Shown: positions 1 to 8,742, numbered from the stretch's first letter. The stretch is 64,000 nt of DNA from Blastocatellia bacterium (GCA_021463145.1 JAJTWZ010000002.1:186001-250000), one strand, 5' to 3'. Program-made: numbers and translations. Notes: generated by a model not told the origin, from the letters alone.

Positions 1-436
1 TGCCAGCCGGGCATTCGGCGTTCAACTCGACGAACGAGTAGGCCCCGGAAGTGAGGAACGAGTCGAGTCGGGCGTTCGGAGAGATGTAGTCGTATCCCGG
101 ATCGATCTCGACGAGGCGGCGTTCGGCCTCAGTCAGCCCCAGTTCGTCCTGCAGGGCGATGTCGGCGCGAGCGGCGTTGCCGACCTTCTGAACGCACGAC
201 CACATAGCCTCGCAGACCTTCCGGATGCGAGTCCAGTCGGACTCGACCACGAAGTGCGGACGGAGGTAAGGCGACAGCGGACGGCCCCCGAAGATGAGAT
301 TGGCGCGCTCGAACTGGTCGCGCATGTACTCGGCGCTGCGGGCTGCGGTATCGCCGTCCGCGAGAATCGCGTGAAATCGATCGACCGCCCTCTCGAGCAG
401 CGCCGCAGCCTGGGACCGGCCGGGTTCGGTGGCCAT
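1..436 (-). CDS. N-terminal part of a protein partnered with an ATP-grasp enzyme (runs off the window)
   Basis: The first 145 codons are visible, starting ATG at 436; the rest lies left of base 1. The visible part has no signal peptide or membrane segment. Near the edge it reads SFVELNAECPAG, which resembles the substrate/ATP-binding loop seen in circularly permuted ATP-grasp proteins, but too little is present to assign a family. It begins 3 bases after the stop of the upstream ATP-grasp gene, so the two are almost certainly one operon and probably act on the same substrate. Codon use and GC match the neighbours. The function is inferred only from the neighbour. Confidence 0.6.
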   Translation of the reverse strand, partial: MATEPGRSQAAALLERAVDRFHAILADGDTAARSAEYMRDQFERANLIFGGRPLSPYLRPHFVVESDWTRIRKVCEAMWSCVQKVGNAARADIALQDELGLTEAERRLVEIDPGYDYISPNARLDSFLTSGAYSFVELNAECPAG

Positions 437-439
437 GAC

Positions 440-1378
440 CTACTCCCCTTTTCCGACGACACGCATGTTCAGGAACTCGCTCCAGCGAAGCTCGCCGATC
501 GACGACTTGCCCTCCTGGGCAGTGCGAATTGCCAGGTCCGCCACCTTCTCGACCATCCACTTGAAGTAGACGGATCCGACCGACCACCAGTCGGCATCTG
601 GCGCCGGGTTCATGTAGTCGATCGCATACGGCACGCCGTCCTTGATCGCGAACTCGACGGTGTTGATGTCGTAGCCGAGGGCTTCGCAGATCGCAATCGC
701 TTCACTGCAGCAGCGGTCGTGGACGTCCGGCTCGAGGTAGTCCGGGACGACGAGGTAACGCTGGTGGATCGGATCGTACGGCATTGGCCACACGTCCTTC
801 TTGCCGATCGTGTACGTGCGGACGTAATGGTCGAACGCGACGTACTCCTGCAGCACCATGCAGTCGGTTCCGCTCTCGTTGTACTTTTCGAACAGCTCTT
901 CCCAGTTGTTGATCCGCGAGACCCCTCGCCATCCGCCGCCGTCGTAAGGCTTCATGAAAGCGGGAAAACCAATGTGGTCCATGATCTCTTCCCAGTCGAG
1001 CGGGTACTTGAGGTTCCGCAGCGACTCGGAGACGACGCCTTCCTTGTAATCCTTCTGGGGAAGCAGCACGGTCCGCGGCACGGCGATGCCCATGTCGGTC
1101 GCCAGCGCGTAGTTGAAGAACTTGTCGTCGGCGGTCCACCAGAACGGATTGTTGATGACGATCGTGCCGGCGAGCGTCGCATTCTTCAGGTAGGCGCGGT
1201 AGAACGGCACTTCGTGCGAGATGCGGTCGATGATGACGGCGTATTCGCACGGCTCGGCCATCTGGACGCCGCCAAGGCGGATGTACTCGGCCGTGATACC
1301 CGCATTTCGCGAGTTGATCTCATTGATGAGCGCCGGCGGGAACGTGGCCTCGCGGCCGACGAGGACTCCGATCTTCAT
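440..1378 (-). CDS. ATP-grasp family protein, 312 aa
   Basis: A complete 312-residue soluble protein starting ATG at 1378. The N-terminal third has a pre-ATP-grasp-like character (MKIGVLVGR, then an alternating beta/alpha pattern). The middle has AFMKPYDGGGWRGVSRI, matching the ATP-grasp nucleotide-binding loop with its conserved Lys and glycine-rich turn, followed by VLQEYV, the usual acidic strand. The C-terminal part has NTVEFAIKDGVPYAIDYMNPAPD, where acidic residues and Asn fit the magnesium site. ATP-grasp enzymes join a carboxylate to an amine or thiol through an acyl phosphate; the substrate here cannot be told. It is followed 3 bases later by the partial gene at the window edge and is divergent from nhaA across a 218-base gap. 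Confidence 0.75.
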   Translation of the reverse strand: MKIGVLVGREATFPPALINEINSRNAGITAEYIRLGGVQMAEPCEYAVIIDRISHEVPFYRAYLKNATLAGTIVINNPFWWTADDKFFNYALATDMGIAVPRTVLLPQKDYKEGVVSESLRNLKYPLDWEEIMDHIGFPAFMKPYDGGGWRGVSRINNWEELFEKYNESGTDCMVLQEYVAFDHYVRTYTIGKKDVWPMPYDPIHQRYLVVPDYLEPDVHDRCCSEAIAICEALGYDINTVEFAIKDGVPYAIDYMNPAPDADWWSVGSVYFKWMVEKVADLAIRTAQEGKSSIGELRWSEFLNMRVVGKGE

Positions 1379-1596
1379 ACGGGATGGGCTCCTTGCAACG
1401 AGGTGATTGACGAGACGGGGAAAAGCGTGCGGATTCTAGCCAAGTGGAAACGGAGAGGGCAACGCGGATTTGGCCGCTTCGAAGGATCGTGCCGGTCACC
1501 GGTTCCGGGCTGTCGGATGCGACCTTGCCCTTCGAGTCCGCAGCGTCCTGCGCCGGACGGTCGGAGGTCGCGCTTGATTGTGGCAGACTGCCGCGC

Positions 1597-2916
1597 GTGA
1601 CGTCCCTTCCGCCAGTTGTTCCCGATCGTCCCGTGGACCGTCTGCTCTGGCCGTTTCGCGAGTTCGCGCGGCTGCAAGTCTCGGGCGGGATCGTGCTCCT
1701 TACCTGCGCGGTGATAGCGATCGCGTGGGCGAACTCGCCATGGTCGGCCGGTTACGAAGCACTCTGGCGAGTGAAGCTGTCGGTAGGACTCGGCGGGCAC
1801 GTGCTCGAAGAATCGCTGCTTCACTGGATCAACGACGGGCTGATGGCGGTCTTCTTCTTCGTCGTAGGACTCGAGATCAAGCGCGAAGTCCTCGCCGGCG
1901 AGCTTGCGTCACCCCGTCAGGCGGCGCTGCCCATCGCCGCCGCGATCGGCGGGATGGCCGTTCCGGCACTCATCTACACCTCTTTTGCTCTCGGAACGCC
2001 GTCCATTTCGGGCTGGGGCATTCCAATGGCGACCGACATCGCGTTCGCGCTTGGCGTGCTCGCGCTCGTTGGCGACCGGGTGAGCGTGGGGCTCAAGGTA
2101 TTCCTTACCGCACTGGCGATCATCGACGACCTCGGGGCGGTCCTGGTCATCGCGATTTTCTACACCGACACGATCTCGTGGGGACTGCTCGCGGCCGGCG
2201 GCGCGGGGCTCGGACTGCTTGCGATCGCGAACGTCGCGGGTGTGCGGCGGCCGCTCGTGTACGGGCTCGTGGGAATCGTCGTGTGGCTCGCGTTCCTGGA
2301 GTCGGGCGTCCACGCCACGGTGGCTGGCGTATTGCTGGCGATGACGATCCCGACGCGCGCAAGGATCGACTCCCCGTCGTTCGTTGCGCACGGCCAGGCG
2401 TTGCTTGACGAGATCGATCGCGCCGTCGACGACACGATAAACGACGAAGCTGCCCGATACGGCGCCCTCGAGCAGCTCGAAGCCGCGTGCGAGCACGCCG
2501 AGTCGCCACTCCATCGATTCGAGCGGGCGCTGCACCCTCTCGTGACCTTCGCGATCATGCCGATTTTCGCTCTCGCAAACGCGGGCGTGTCGCTCGGAGG
2601 CGGCACGGGTGGGCCGCTGCTCGGTCGCGTTACGCTGGGCGTTTTCTTCGGATTGCTGATCGGCAAGCAGGCGGGCGTCATGCTCGCGTCGTGGGTGACG
2701 GTGCGGCTCAACCTCGCGTCGCTACCGGCGGGGACAACGTGGAAAGATCTCTACGGCGTGAGCTGGCTCGCCGGGATCGGGTTCACGATGTCGCTCTTCA
2801 TCGCGAGCCTGGCGTTCGACGATGCTGCGTCACTCGACGCGGCGAAAGTCGGCGTCCTCGCGGCCTCCACCGTCGCGGGCCTCGTCGGGTTCGCGCTGCT
2901 ACGGCTGAAGAGTTGA
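1597..2916 (+). CDS. nhaA: Na+/H+ antiporter NhaA
   Basis: An integral inner-membrane antiporter that exchanges cytoplasmic Na+ for external protons and supports pH and sodium homeostasis. About 12 hydrophobic segments are visible. The family signatures GWGIPMATDIAFALGVLAL and LAIIDDLGAVLVIAIFY are present, the second containing the paired aspartates that carry the ions, and the C-terminal WLAGIGFTMSLFIASLAF helix is clear. The GTG at 1597 is chosen (439 aa) because it directly precedes the cytoplasmic N-terminus; the open frame continues upstream but has no homologous character. It contains an extra hydrophilic stretch around residues 270-310 compared with the E. coli protein, as many NhaA proteins outside the enterics do. 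The TGA stop lies inside an inverted repeat shared with the convergent gene. Confidence 0.95.
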   Translation: MTSLPPVVPDRPVDRLLWPFREFARLQVSGGIVLLTCAVIAIAWANSPWSAGYEALWRVKLSVGLGGHVLEESLLHWINDGLMAVFFFVVGLEIKREVLAGELASPRQAALPIAAAIGGMAVPALIYTSFALGTPSISGWGIPMATDIAFALGVLALVGDRVSVGLKVFLTALAIIDDLGAVLVIAIFYTDTISWGLLAAGGAGLGLLAIANVAGVRRPLVYGLVGIVVWLAFLESGVHATVAGVLLAMTIPTRARIDSPSFVAHGQALLDEIDRAVDDTINDEAARYGALEQLEAACEHAESPLHRFERALHPLVTFAIMPIFALANAGVSLGGGTGGPLLGRVTLGVFFGLLIGKQAGVMLASWVTVRLNLASLPAGTTWKDLYGVSWLAGIGFTMSLFIASLAFDDAASLDAAKVGVLAASTVAGLVGFALLRLKS

Positions 2917-3003
2917 CAGGATTACAGGATTTTCAGGATTAACAGGACTGCTTGAACAATTGAAGAATCCTGTCAATCCTGAAAATCCTGTAATCCTGTC
3001 AAC
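2912..3003. repeat. 92-bp inverted repeat between convergent genes (bidirectional terminator candidate)
   Basis: Two 38-base arms (2912-2949 and 2966-3003) are complementary with two mismatches around a 16-base centre. Each arm is itself built from short direct units of the type ACAGGATT. The left arm supplies the TGA stop of nhaA and the right arm supplies the TGA stop of the oxygenase gene on the other strand. RNA from either direction would form a long hairpin, so it probably ends transcription of both genes. A sister element lies at 4123-4214. Not a classic U-tract terminator. Confidence 0.8.
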
Positions 3004-4096
3004 TCTCCTTCTTCAAGTCAGCGGACAGGAGGCGGTGGAAGAGGTGTTCGCCGGCTTCGCGGCGCACCGACAGCCGGCCGCGGACGTAGGCGCGTGACGT
3101 GAGGCCGCGCTGGACGGATTTGCAGATGGCTGTGTCTTCGTCCTGGATGCGCTGGCCCACGTCGATACTCGCGCGGTTACGTTCCGCCGCGGCTTCGGAG
3201 ACGTCCGGGAAGTAAAAGTCGAAGATGACTTCGGTCTTGTCGACGCCGCGCGGGATCACGAGGTTCGTGTCCATCACGCCCTCGTACCAGTTGATCATGA
3301 AGTTCGGGTAGAACCAGTAGTAGAGCGCGCGCTCGCCGACGCGCACCGCGCCGGTCTCTGCTTCGGCGCCCTCCGAGACCATCGGGCTCGACTGCAGGCA
3401 GTGGTGCGCGCCGTTCTCGATCGTGTACTTCGAGTAGTCGAGCACGCTGTCGAGGCCTTTGTGCAGGTACGGAATGTGATACCCGCCGTCGAGGTAGTTG
3501 TCGACGAAGACCTTCCAGTTGCACTCGAACGTGTAGTACCGCCGTTCGAACCAGTGCAGTACCGAAAGGCCGAGCGGACGGATCTCGCAAGCGAGATCGT
3601 CGCCGAGGAATTCCGGAAGCGACGGCCCGCCCTCGTCGAGCTTCACGAAGACCCAGTTCTCCCACTCTGCGACCTGAACCGGCATGAGGCCGTGCTCCGC
3701 TCGGTCGAAGTTGCAGACGCCCACGAAGTCGGGCGTTCCCTTGAGCTGTCCGTCGAGCGCGTAGGTCCAACCGTGGTACGGGCAGCGGAGAGACTTCGCT
3801 TCGCCTTCGGGTTCTTCCATGACGGCGGCGGCGTGGTGGCGGCAGACGTTGAAGAATCCGCGGAGGATGTTGTCGGAACCGCGAACGACGACGATCGGTT
3901 CGCCGGCGATCTCCACGGTGACGTAGCGGCCGGGTTCGCGGAGCTGGTCGGCGCGACCCGCGAGCTGCCAGGTCCGCGAAAAGACCGTCTCGATCTCACG
4001 GTCGAGCACTCGCTGGTCGACGTACCAGGGCGCGGGAATCGTGGAAGCTTCCTCAAGGGGAGCCGAGGCGTCGTAGAGATCAAGAACGTCCTTCAT
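2999..4096 (-). CDS. Rieske-type ring-hydroxylating oxygenase alpha subunit, choline monooxygenase-like
   Basis: A 365-residue cytosolic Rieske non-heme iron oxygenase. The [2Fe-2S] ligands are visible as CRH (C85, H87) and CPYH (C105, H108). The catalytic iron site is in VDNYLDGGYHIPYLH (H207, H212), with a probable Asp ligand in the IQDEDTAICKSVQRGL helix near the C-terminus. The NWKVFVDNYLDGGYHIPY signature is very close to plant choline monooxygenase and to bacterial betaine/carnitine-type oxygenases, so an N-methylated amine or quaternary ammonium substrate is likely. A reductase partner is not adjacent. It lies between two related inverted repeats and upstream of a GcvT-like gene on the same strand, which would fit oxidative demethylation with one-carbon capture. 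The exact substrate is inference. Confidence 0.85.
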   Translation of the reverse strand: MKDVLDLYDASAPLEEASTIPAPWYVDQRVLDREIETVFSRTWQLAGRADQLREPGRYVTVEIAGEPIVVVRGSDNILRGFFNVCRHHAAAVMEEPEGEAKSLRCPYHGWTYALDGQLKGTPDFVGVCNFDRAEHGLMPVQVAEWENWVFVKLDEGGPSLPEFLGDDLACEIRPLGLSVLHWFERRYYTFECNWKVFVDNYLDGGYHIPYLHKGLDSVLDYSKYTIENGAHHCLQSSPMVSEGAEAETGAVRVGERALYYWFYPNFMINWYEGVMDTNLVIPRGVDKTEVIFDFYFPDVSEAAAERNRASIDVGQRIQDEDTAICKSVQRGLTSRAYVRGRLSVRREAGEHLFHRLLSADLKKES

Positions 4097-4122
4097 CCCA
4101 CTCTCCTCCTTCGTGAGTAAAG

Positions 4123-4214
4123 AGTTGACAGGATTACAGGATTACAGGATTTACAGGAAGAACAGAGACTTATAGGAATCCTGTTAATCCTGTAATCCTG
4201 TAATCCTGTCAACT
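4123..4214. repeat. Second ATCCTGTA-unit inverted repeat, 92 bp
   Basis: The 36-base arms 4123-4158 and 4179-4214 match with one mismatch around a 20-base loop. The arms are tandem ATCCTGTA/TACAGGAT units, the same unit as in the element at 2912-3003. It starts two bases after the GcvT-like stop codon on the minus strand and lies just upstream of the oxygenase start, so it is probably the transcript end of the GcvT-like gene. Confidence 0.75.
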
Positions 4215-4216
4215 CT

Positions 4217-5422
4217 TCATCGGATTACGATCGGCGTCTGCGTCTTCCGCGGTGGATTGAAGAACGGCGTTTTCACGACTTCCGCTGGTACCCGGTGCCG
4301 CACCGCCTCCACCGTCATCTCCATCTCGAGCTTCGTCCCCACCCCGAAGTGCCCGCGGTCGATCGTCGCAAGCGCGATCATCTTCTTCAGCACCGGCGAC
4401 CACGTCGTCGACGTGGCTTTTCCAACTTGCCGCCCTCCAGAGTAGACCGGCACCGCCACCCGCGACGCCGTCGACGGCATCGCCGGCGGCAATCCCGACT
4501 TGTCGTACACCGCCTCGATCCCGCCCCAGTCAAGCTCCAGCCCGACGATCTCGCGCGCATGCCCGCGCTTCCGCTCGTCCGCGAGCGCCGCCTGCCCGAC
4601 GAACCGCGCCTTCTCCTTCGCCACGAGCCGGCCCAGCCCCATCTCGAACGGCGTGTACTTCTGCGCTTCGATCTGCGCGCGCTTCGCATTGTTGAAGTCG
4701 ACGTCGATGAGCAGCAGTCCGGCCTCGATCCGCGCGACGTCGAGCGCGAGCATGCCGGCCGCGTGGACATCAAAAGCTTCCCCCACTCGAACGAGCTCGT
4801 CCCAGACCGTGACCGCCTTGTCCCACGGCATCCAGACCTCGTAGCCGAGGTCGCCCGTGTAGCCCGTCCGCGAGATGTCGACCGGCACGCCCGCGATCGT
4901 CCCGCTCGTCACGCGGAAGTACTTCAGGTTCTCGACGTCGGCTTCGGCCGCCTTCACGAGCAGTCCGCCCGACGTCGGTCCCTGGAGCGCGAGCGCCGCG
5001 GTCTCTTCCGAGATGTCCTCGATCGTGACGTCGAGCCCGCGCGCGTTCTGGTGGAACCACCGGATGCTCGGATCGGCCGCCGTCCAGCGGTACGTGTACT
5101 CGTCGAGGCGCGAGACCGTGCCGTCGTCGATCACCTTCCCGTGCTCGTCGCACCAGGGCGTGTAGTAGACCTGTCCGACCTGCATCTTCTGCGCGTTGCG
5201 CGTGATGATGCGGTCGACGAGGCGAGTCGCGTCCTTCCCGGTGATGCGGTACTTGTAGAGCGGCGAGATGTCGATGAGCGCCGACGCGTTCCGGATCGCG
5301 TTGTACTCGTGCTCGTGGTGCGGCTCGTACGAGCTGACCGCGTAGAAACCGGACCATTCCCGGTAATTCAGGCTCTCACAGAGCGGGAAAGTCCGCTCGT
5401 GGAACGCCGTTCCGATGGGCAT
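4217..5422 (-). CDS. GcvT-like aminomethyltransferase family protein
   Basis: A 401-residue protein of the glycine-cleavage T / dimethylglycine-oxidase C-terminal family, which moves a one-carbon unit from a methylated amine to tetrahydrofolate. Family features are the N-terminal EYNAIRNASALIDISPLYKYRITGKDA block, the folate-binding middle region with GYTGDLGYEVWMP, DVARIEAGLLLIDVDFN, and a C-terminal barrel containing the GVGTKLEMEM strand. The start ATG at 5422 is chosen because it gives the usual N-terminus; the open frame upstream is only a shadow of the opposite-strand flavoprotein gene. The H, P and L proteins of glycine cleavage are absent nearby, so a role in demethylating betaine-like compounds with the neighbouring oxygenase and flavoproteins is more likely than glycine cleavage itself. 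Confidence 0.85.
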   Translation of the reverse strand: MPIGTAFHERTFPLCESLNYREWSGFYAVSSYEPHHEHEYNAIRNASALIDISPLYKYRITGKDATRLVDRIITRNAQKMQVGQVYYTPWCDEHGKVIDDGTVSRLDEYTYRWTAADPSIRWFHQNARGLDVTIEDISEETAALALQGPTSGGLLVKAAEADVENLKYFRVTSGTIAGVPVDISRTGYTGDLGYEVWMPWDKAVTVWDELVRVGEAFDVHAAGMLALDVARIEAGLLLIDVDFNNAKRAQIEAQKYTPFEMGLGRLVAKEKARFVGQAALADERKRGHAREIVGLELDWGGIEAVYDKSGLPPAMPSTASRVAVPVYSGGRQVGKATSTTWSPVLKKMIALATIDRGHFGVGTKLEMEMTVEAVRHRVPAEVVKTPFFNPPRKTQTPIVIR

Positions 5423-5506
5423 GTGGGTACCTCGACCGCGAGTTGTCAGAGCGGCCGAGTATAAGTATCCTTCCGGCGCCTCAGCAAGCATCGACAGCGC
5501 GAACCT

Positions 5507-7105
5507 ATGACTCAACAGTACGATGCCGTCATCATCGGCGGCGGTCACAACGGCCTCACCACTGCGGCGTACCTGGCCCGAGCCGGCAAGAAGGTGCTCG
5601 TCCTCGAGCGGCGCCACGTGCTCGGCGGCGCGGCCGTCACCGAGGAAGTCTTCCCCGGATTCAAGTTCTCGGTCTGCTCGTACGTCGTCTCGCTGCTCCG
5701 GCCCGAGATCATCCGCGAGCTCGACCTGCCGCGCCACGGTCTCGAGATCCTGCCGCTCGACGGCACGTTCTCGCCGATGCCGAACGGCGACTACCTGTGG
5801 CGGGTGAACGACCACGGCAAGACGCGCCGCGAGATCGCGCGCCACTCGAAGCTCGATGCCGAGGCGTACGACGAGTACGGGAAGGCGATGGTCGAGATGG
5901 GCCGCTTCGTCAAACCCATCCTCGAGATGACGCCGCCCGATCCCACGTCGCTCAGGCCGAAGGGTCTCAAGGACCTCGCGTTCCTCGGCCGCCGCTTCCA
6001 GAAGCTTTCGGCCGACGACAAGTACAACCAGGTCCAGCTCATGACGATGAGCGCCGTCGACTTCCTCGACCAGTGGTTCGAGACCGACGTGCTGAAGGCG
6101 ACGATGTCGGCGTCGGGGATCATCGGGACGTTCCTGGGCGTGCGCTCGCCGGGGACAGCCTATGTCCTGCTCCATCACTACATGGGCGAGATCGACGGCG
6201 CGTTCCGGTCGTGGGGATTCGCGCGAGGCGGCACGGGCGCGATCTCGAACGCGATCGCCGATGCGGCGCGCGAAGCCGGCGTCGAGATCCGCACCGAGGC
6301 GCCGATCGAAAAGATCCTCCACGCGAACGGCCGCGCGACGGGCGTCGTGCTGAAGAACGGCGACGAGATCCGCGCGAAGGTCGTCGTGTCGAGCGTGGAT
6401 CCGCGGCTGACTTTCATCAAGATGCTCGGGGCGGAGCACCTGCCGTCGGATTTCGTCGAAGACATCAACCGGTACAAGTTCCGCGGCTCGTCGGGCAAGG
6501 TGAACATGGCGCTCGACGGACTGCCGGAGTTCACGTGTTTGCCGGGCCACGGCGCGCACCTGCGCGGCGCCATCTCGATTTCGCCGAGCGTGGAGTACAT
6601 GGAGCGGGCGTACGACGACGCGAAGTACGGGCGCTTCTCGCGCCGGCCGTACATGGACGTGGTCATCCCGACGCTCACGGATCCCTCTCTCGCGCCGCCG
6701 GGCAAGCACGTGATGTCGTGCTTCGTGCAGTACGCGCCGTACAAGCTGCGCGAGGGCGACCCGACGTGGGACGAGCAGCGCGAGGCGTTCGGCGACACGG
6801 TCGTCGACACGCTGTCGGAGTACGCGCCGAACCTGCGCGAGCACATCCTCCACCGGCAGGTGCTGACGCCGCTCGACATCGAGCGTGACTTCGGGCTGAC
6901 GGAGGGCAACATCTTCCAGGGTGAGCTGTCGCTCGAGCAGCTCTTCTTCCTGCGTCCCGCGCCGGGCTGGTCCCAGTACCGGACGCCGATCAAGAACCTC
7001 TACATGTGCGGGTCGGCGACGCATCCCGGCGGCGGCATCATGGGCGCGCCCGGACGCAACAGCGCGCTCAAGCTGCTCGCGGACTGGAAGGCGGGCAAGG
7101 TCTGA
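5507..7105 (+). CDS. FAD-dependent oxidoreductase, phytoene dehydrogenase/PYROXD2-like (first of two)
   Basis: A 532-residue flavoprotein. The N-terminal dinucleotide-binding motif is VIIGGGHNGLTTAAYLARAG, followed by the LERRHVLGGAAVTEE block of the CrtI/PYROXD2 family, and the C-terminal FAD motif is LYMCGSATHPGGGIMGAPG. The His in GGGHNG and the overall length are typical of PYROXD2-type proteins rather than carotenoid desaturases; no carotenoid gene is nearby. It is divergent from the GcvT-like gene across 84 bases and overlaps the next gene by one base, so the two flavoproteins are translated together. A probable role is oxidation of an amine or other small substrate linked to the neighbouring oxygenase; the substrate is unknown. 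Confidence 0.85.
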   Translation: MTQQYDAVIIGGGHNGLTTAAYLARAGKKVLVLERRHVLGGAAVTEEVFPGFKFSVCSYVVSLLRPEIIRELDLPRHGLEILPLDGTFSPMPNGDYLWRVNDHGKTRREIARHSKLDAEAYDEYGKAMVEMGRFVKPILEMTPPDPTSLRPKGLKDLAFLGRRFQKLSADDKYNQVQLMTMSAVDFLDQWFETDVLKATMSASGIIGTFLGVRSPGTAYVLLHHYMGEIDGAFRSWGFARGGTGAISNAIADAAREAGVEIRTEAPIEKILHANGRATGVVLKNGDEIRAKVVVSSVDPRLTFIKMLGAEHLPSDFVEDINRYKFRGSSGKVNMALDGLPEFTCLPGHGAHLRGAISISPSVEYMERAYDDAKYGRFSRRPYMDVVIPTLTDPSLAPPGKHVMSCFVQYAPYKLREGDPTWDEQREAFGDTVVDTLSEYAPNLREHILHRQVLTPLDIERDFGLTEGNIFQGELSLEQLFFLRPAPGWSQYRTPIKNLYMCGSATHPGGGIMGAPGRNSALKLLADWKAGKV

Positions 7106-8733
7106 TGGCCACGACGCGCGACATCCTCATCATCGGCGGCGGTCACAACGGCCTCGTCACGGCGGCGTATCTCGCGAAGGCCGGCATGAAGCCGCTCGTG
7201 CTCGAGTCGCGGCTCGCGCTTGGCGGCGCGGCGCGGACGGAAGAGCTGGCGCCGGGCTTCCGGTGTCCGACGCTCGCGCACGCGGGCGGGCCGTTCGAAC
7301 CGAAGATCATCGCGGACCTCGGGCTCGCGAAGCACGGCGTGGAGTGGATCACACCGGCGGTGCGGGCGTTTGCGCCCGATCCGGATGGAAAAGGCTTCTG
7401 CCTGTACGACGACGCGGAGCGCACGGCGACGGAGCTGTCGAAACTCTCGACGAAGGATGCCGCGGGGTACCGGGAGTTCCGGACGGCGTTCGAGCGAATC
7501 GGGAAGGTGCTGGGTCCGATCCTGCGGACGACGCCGCCGTCGATCGACAAGCCGTCGGCCGCGGACGCGCTCGCGTTCCTGAAGGTGGGCAAGAATTTCC
7601 GCGGGCTCGGGAAGCGCGATGCGTACCGGCTGCTGCGGTGGGGACCGATGGCGGTCGCGGATCTCGTCTCGGAATTCTTCGAGACGGACCTGCTGCGGGC
7701 GACGGTCGCCGCGCGCGGCATCTACGGCAGCTTTGCCGGGCCGTGGTCGGCGGGAACGGCGCTGCCGCTGCTGCTGCAGGCCGCGCTCGACGGCCAGGCC
7801 GTGGCGCCGGCGCAGACGGTGCGTGGCGGGCTGGGAGCGTTGTCGGATGCGATCGCAAGTGCGGCGAAGTCGTTCGGCGCGGAGGTGCGAACGGGCGCGC
7901 CGGTCGCGGGCATTCTCGTGAAAGAGAACCGCGCGGTCGGGGTCGTGCTCGAGAGCGGTGAGGAGATCCACGCGAAAGCGGTCGTCTCGAACGCCGATCC
8001 GAAGCGGACCTTCCTGGAGCTCGTCGATCCGGGCGACCTCGATCCGGACTTCGCTGGAAAGATCAGCAACTTTCGGACGGCGGGCGTGACGGCGAAGGTG
8101 AATTACGCGCTGTCGGGACTTCCCGATTTCTCTTTCTCTGTGCCCTCCTCTTCCTCTGTGTCCTCGGTGGCCGCCAGCGGCGGCCACCCCCATCTTGCCG
8201 GCCGCATCCACATCGGCCCCGGCATCGACTATCTCGAGAAGGCCTTCGACGCGTCGAAGTACGGCGAGTTCTCCACGGAACCCTACCTCGACTGCACGAT
8301 CCCGACGGTCTCGGACCCGTCGCTCGCGCCTGCAGGCTCGCACGTGATGTCGGTGACGATGCAGTTCGCGCCGTACAAGCTGAAGGCCGGAGATTGGGCC
8401 GCCCACGCCGAAGCGCTCGGCGACACCGTCTCCTCACACCTCTCGACCTACGCGCCAAACTTCGCGTCCCTCGTCGTCAACCGCCAGGTCCTGACGCCGG
8501 CCGACCTCGAGTCGTCGTACGGCCTGACGGGCGGCCACGTCCTGCACGGCGAGACGACGATCGACCAGTTCCTGACCTTCCGCCCTTTACTCGGCTGGTC
8601 GCAGTACCGTACCCCGATCGATGCCCTCTACCTCTGCGGCGCCGGCACCCACCCCGGCGGCGGCGTCACCGGCCTCCCCGGCGCCAACGCCAGCCGCGAG
8701 ATCCTGAAGGACCGGAAGAAGCTAAACAGGTAA
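7105..8733 (+). CDS. FAD-dependent oxidoreductase, PYROXD2-like (second, tandem paralogue)
   Basis: A 542-residue paralogue of the preceding gene; its ATG at 7105 shares its first base with the upstream TGA. It keeps the LIIGGGHNGLVTAAYLAKAG nucleotide motif, the LALGGAARTEE block and the C-terminal LYLCGAGTHPGGG FAD motif. Compared with its sister it carries an extra ~15-residue Ser/Val-rich stretch near residues 340-358, encoded by a low-complexity CT/TG-rich sequence that looks like an inserted dispersed repeat (separate entry). The pair may work as a heterodimer or act on successive intermediates. Function assigned at family level only. Confidence 0.83.
   Translation: MATTRDILIIGGGHNGLVTAAYLAKAGMKPLVLESRLALGGAARTEELAPGFRCPTLAHAGGPFEPKIIADLGLAKHGVEWITPAVRAFAPDPDGKGFCLYDDAERTATELSKLSTKDAAGYREFRTAFERIGKVLGPILRTTPPSIDKPSAADALAFLKVGKNFRGLGKRDAYRLLRWGPMAVADLVSEFFETDLLRATVAARGIYGSFAGPWSAGTALPLLLQAALDGQAVAPAQTVRGGLGALSDAIASAAKSFGAEVRTGAPVAGILVKENRAVGVVLESGEEIHAKAVVSNADPKRTFLELVDPGDLDPDFAGKISNFRTAGVTAKVNYALSGLPDFSFSVPSSSSVSSVAASGGHPHLAGRIHIGPGIDYLEKAFDASKYGEFSTEPYLDCTIPTVSDPSLAPAGSHVMSVTMQFAPYKLKAGDWAAHAEALGDTVSSHLSTYAPNFASLVVNRQVLTPADLESSYGLTGGHVLHGETTIDQFLTFRPLLGWSQYRTPIDALYLCGAGTHPGGGVTGLPGANASREILKDRKKLNR
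8131..8172 (+). repeat. CTCTGTG/TCCTC low-complexity segment inserted in frame in a flavoprotein gene
   Basis: A pyrimidine-rich tract with repeated CTCTGTG and TCCTC words encodes Ser-Phe-Ser-Val-Pro-Ser-Ser-Ser-type residues. The sister gene at 5507-7105 has no counterpart between its KVNMALDGLPEF and LRGAISISP blocks. The reading frame is kept. Similar CTCTGTGTCCTCTGTGGC-like strings are familiar as intergenic repeats in several soil phyla, which suggests this one landed in a coding surface loop. Confidence 0.55.
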
Positions 8734-8742
8734 GTCGTCAAT

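Noticed and set aside
254-1600. Plus-strand 448-codon open frame opposite the ATP-grasp gene
   Set aside because: Antisense shadow; the minus-strand frame has clear ATP-grasp motifs.
5423-7024. Long minus-strand extension upstream of the GcvT-like gene (Arg/Val-rich, ~530 codons)
   Set aside because: It is the antisense shadow of the flavoprotein gene at 5507-7105 and has no protein-like composition; the GcvT-like family N-terminus starts at 5422.
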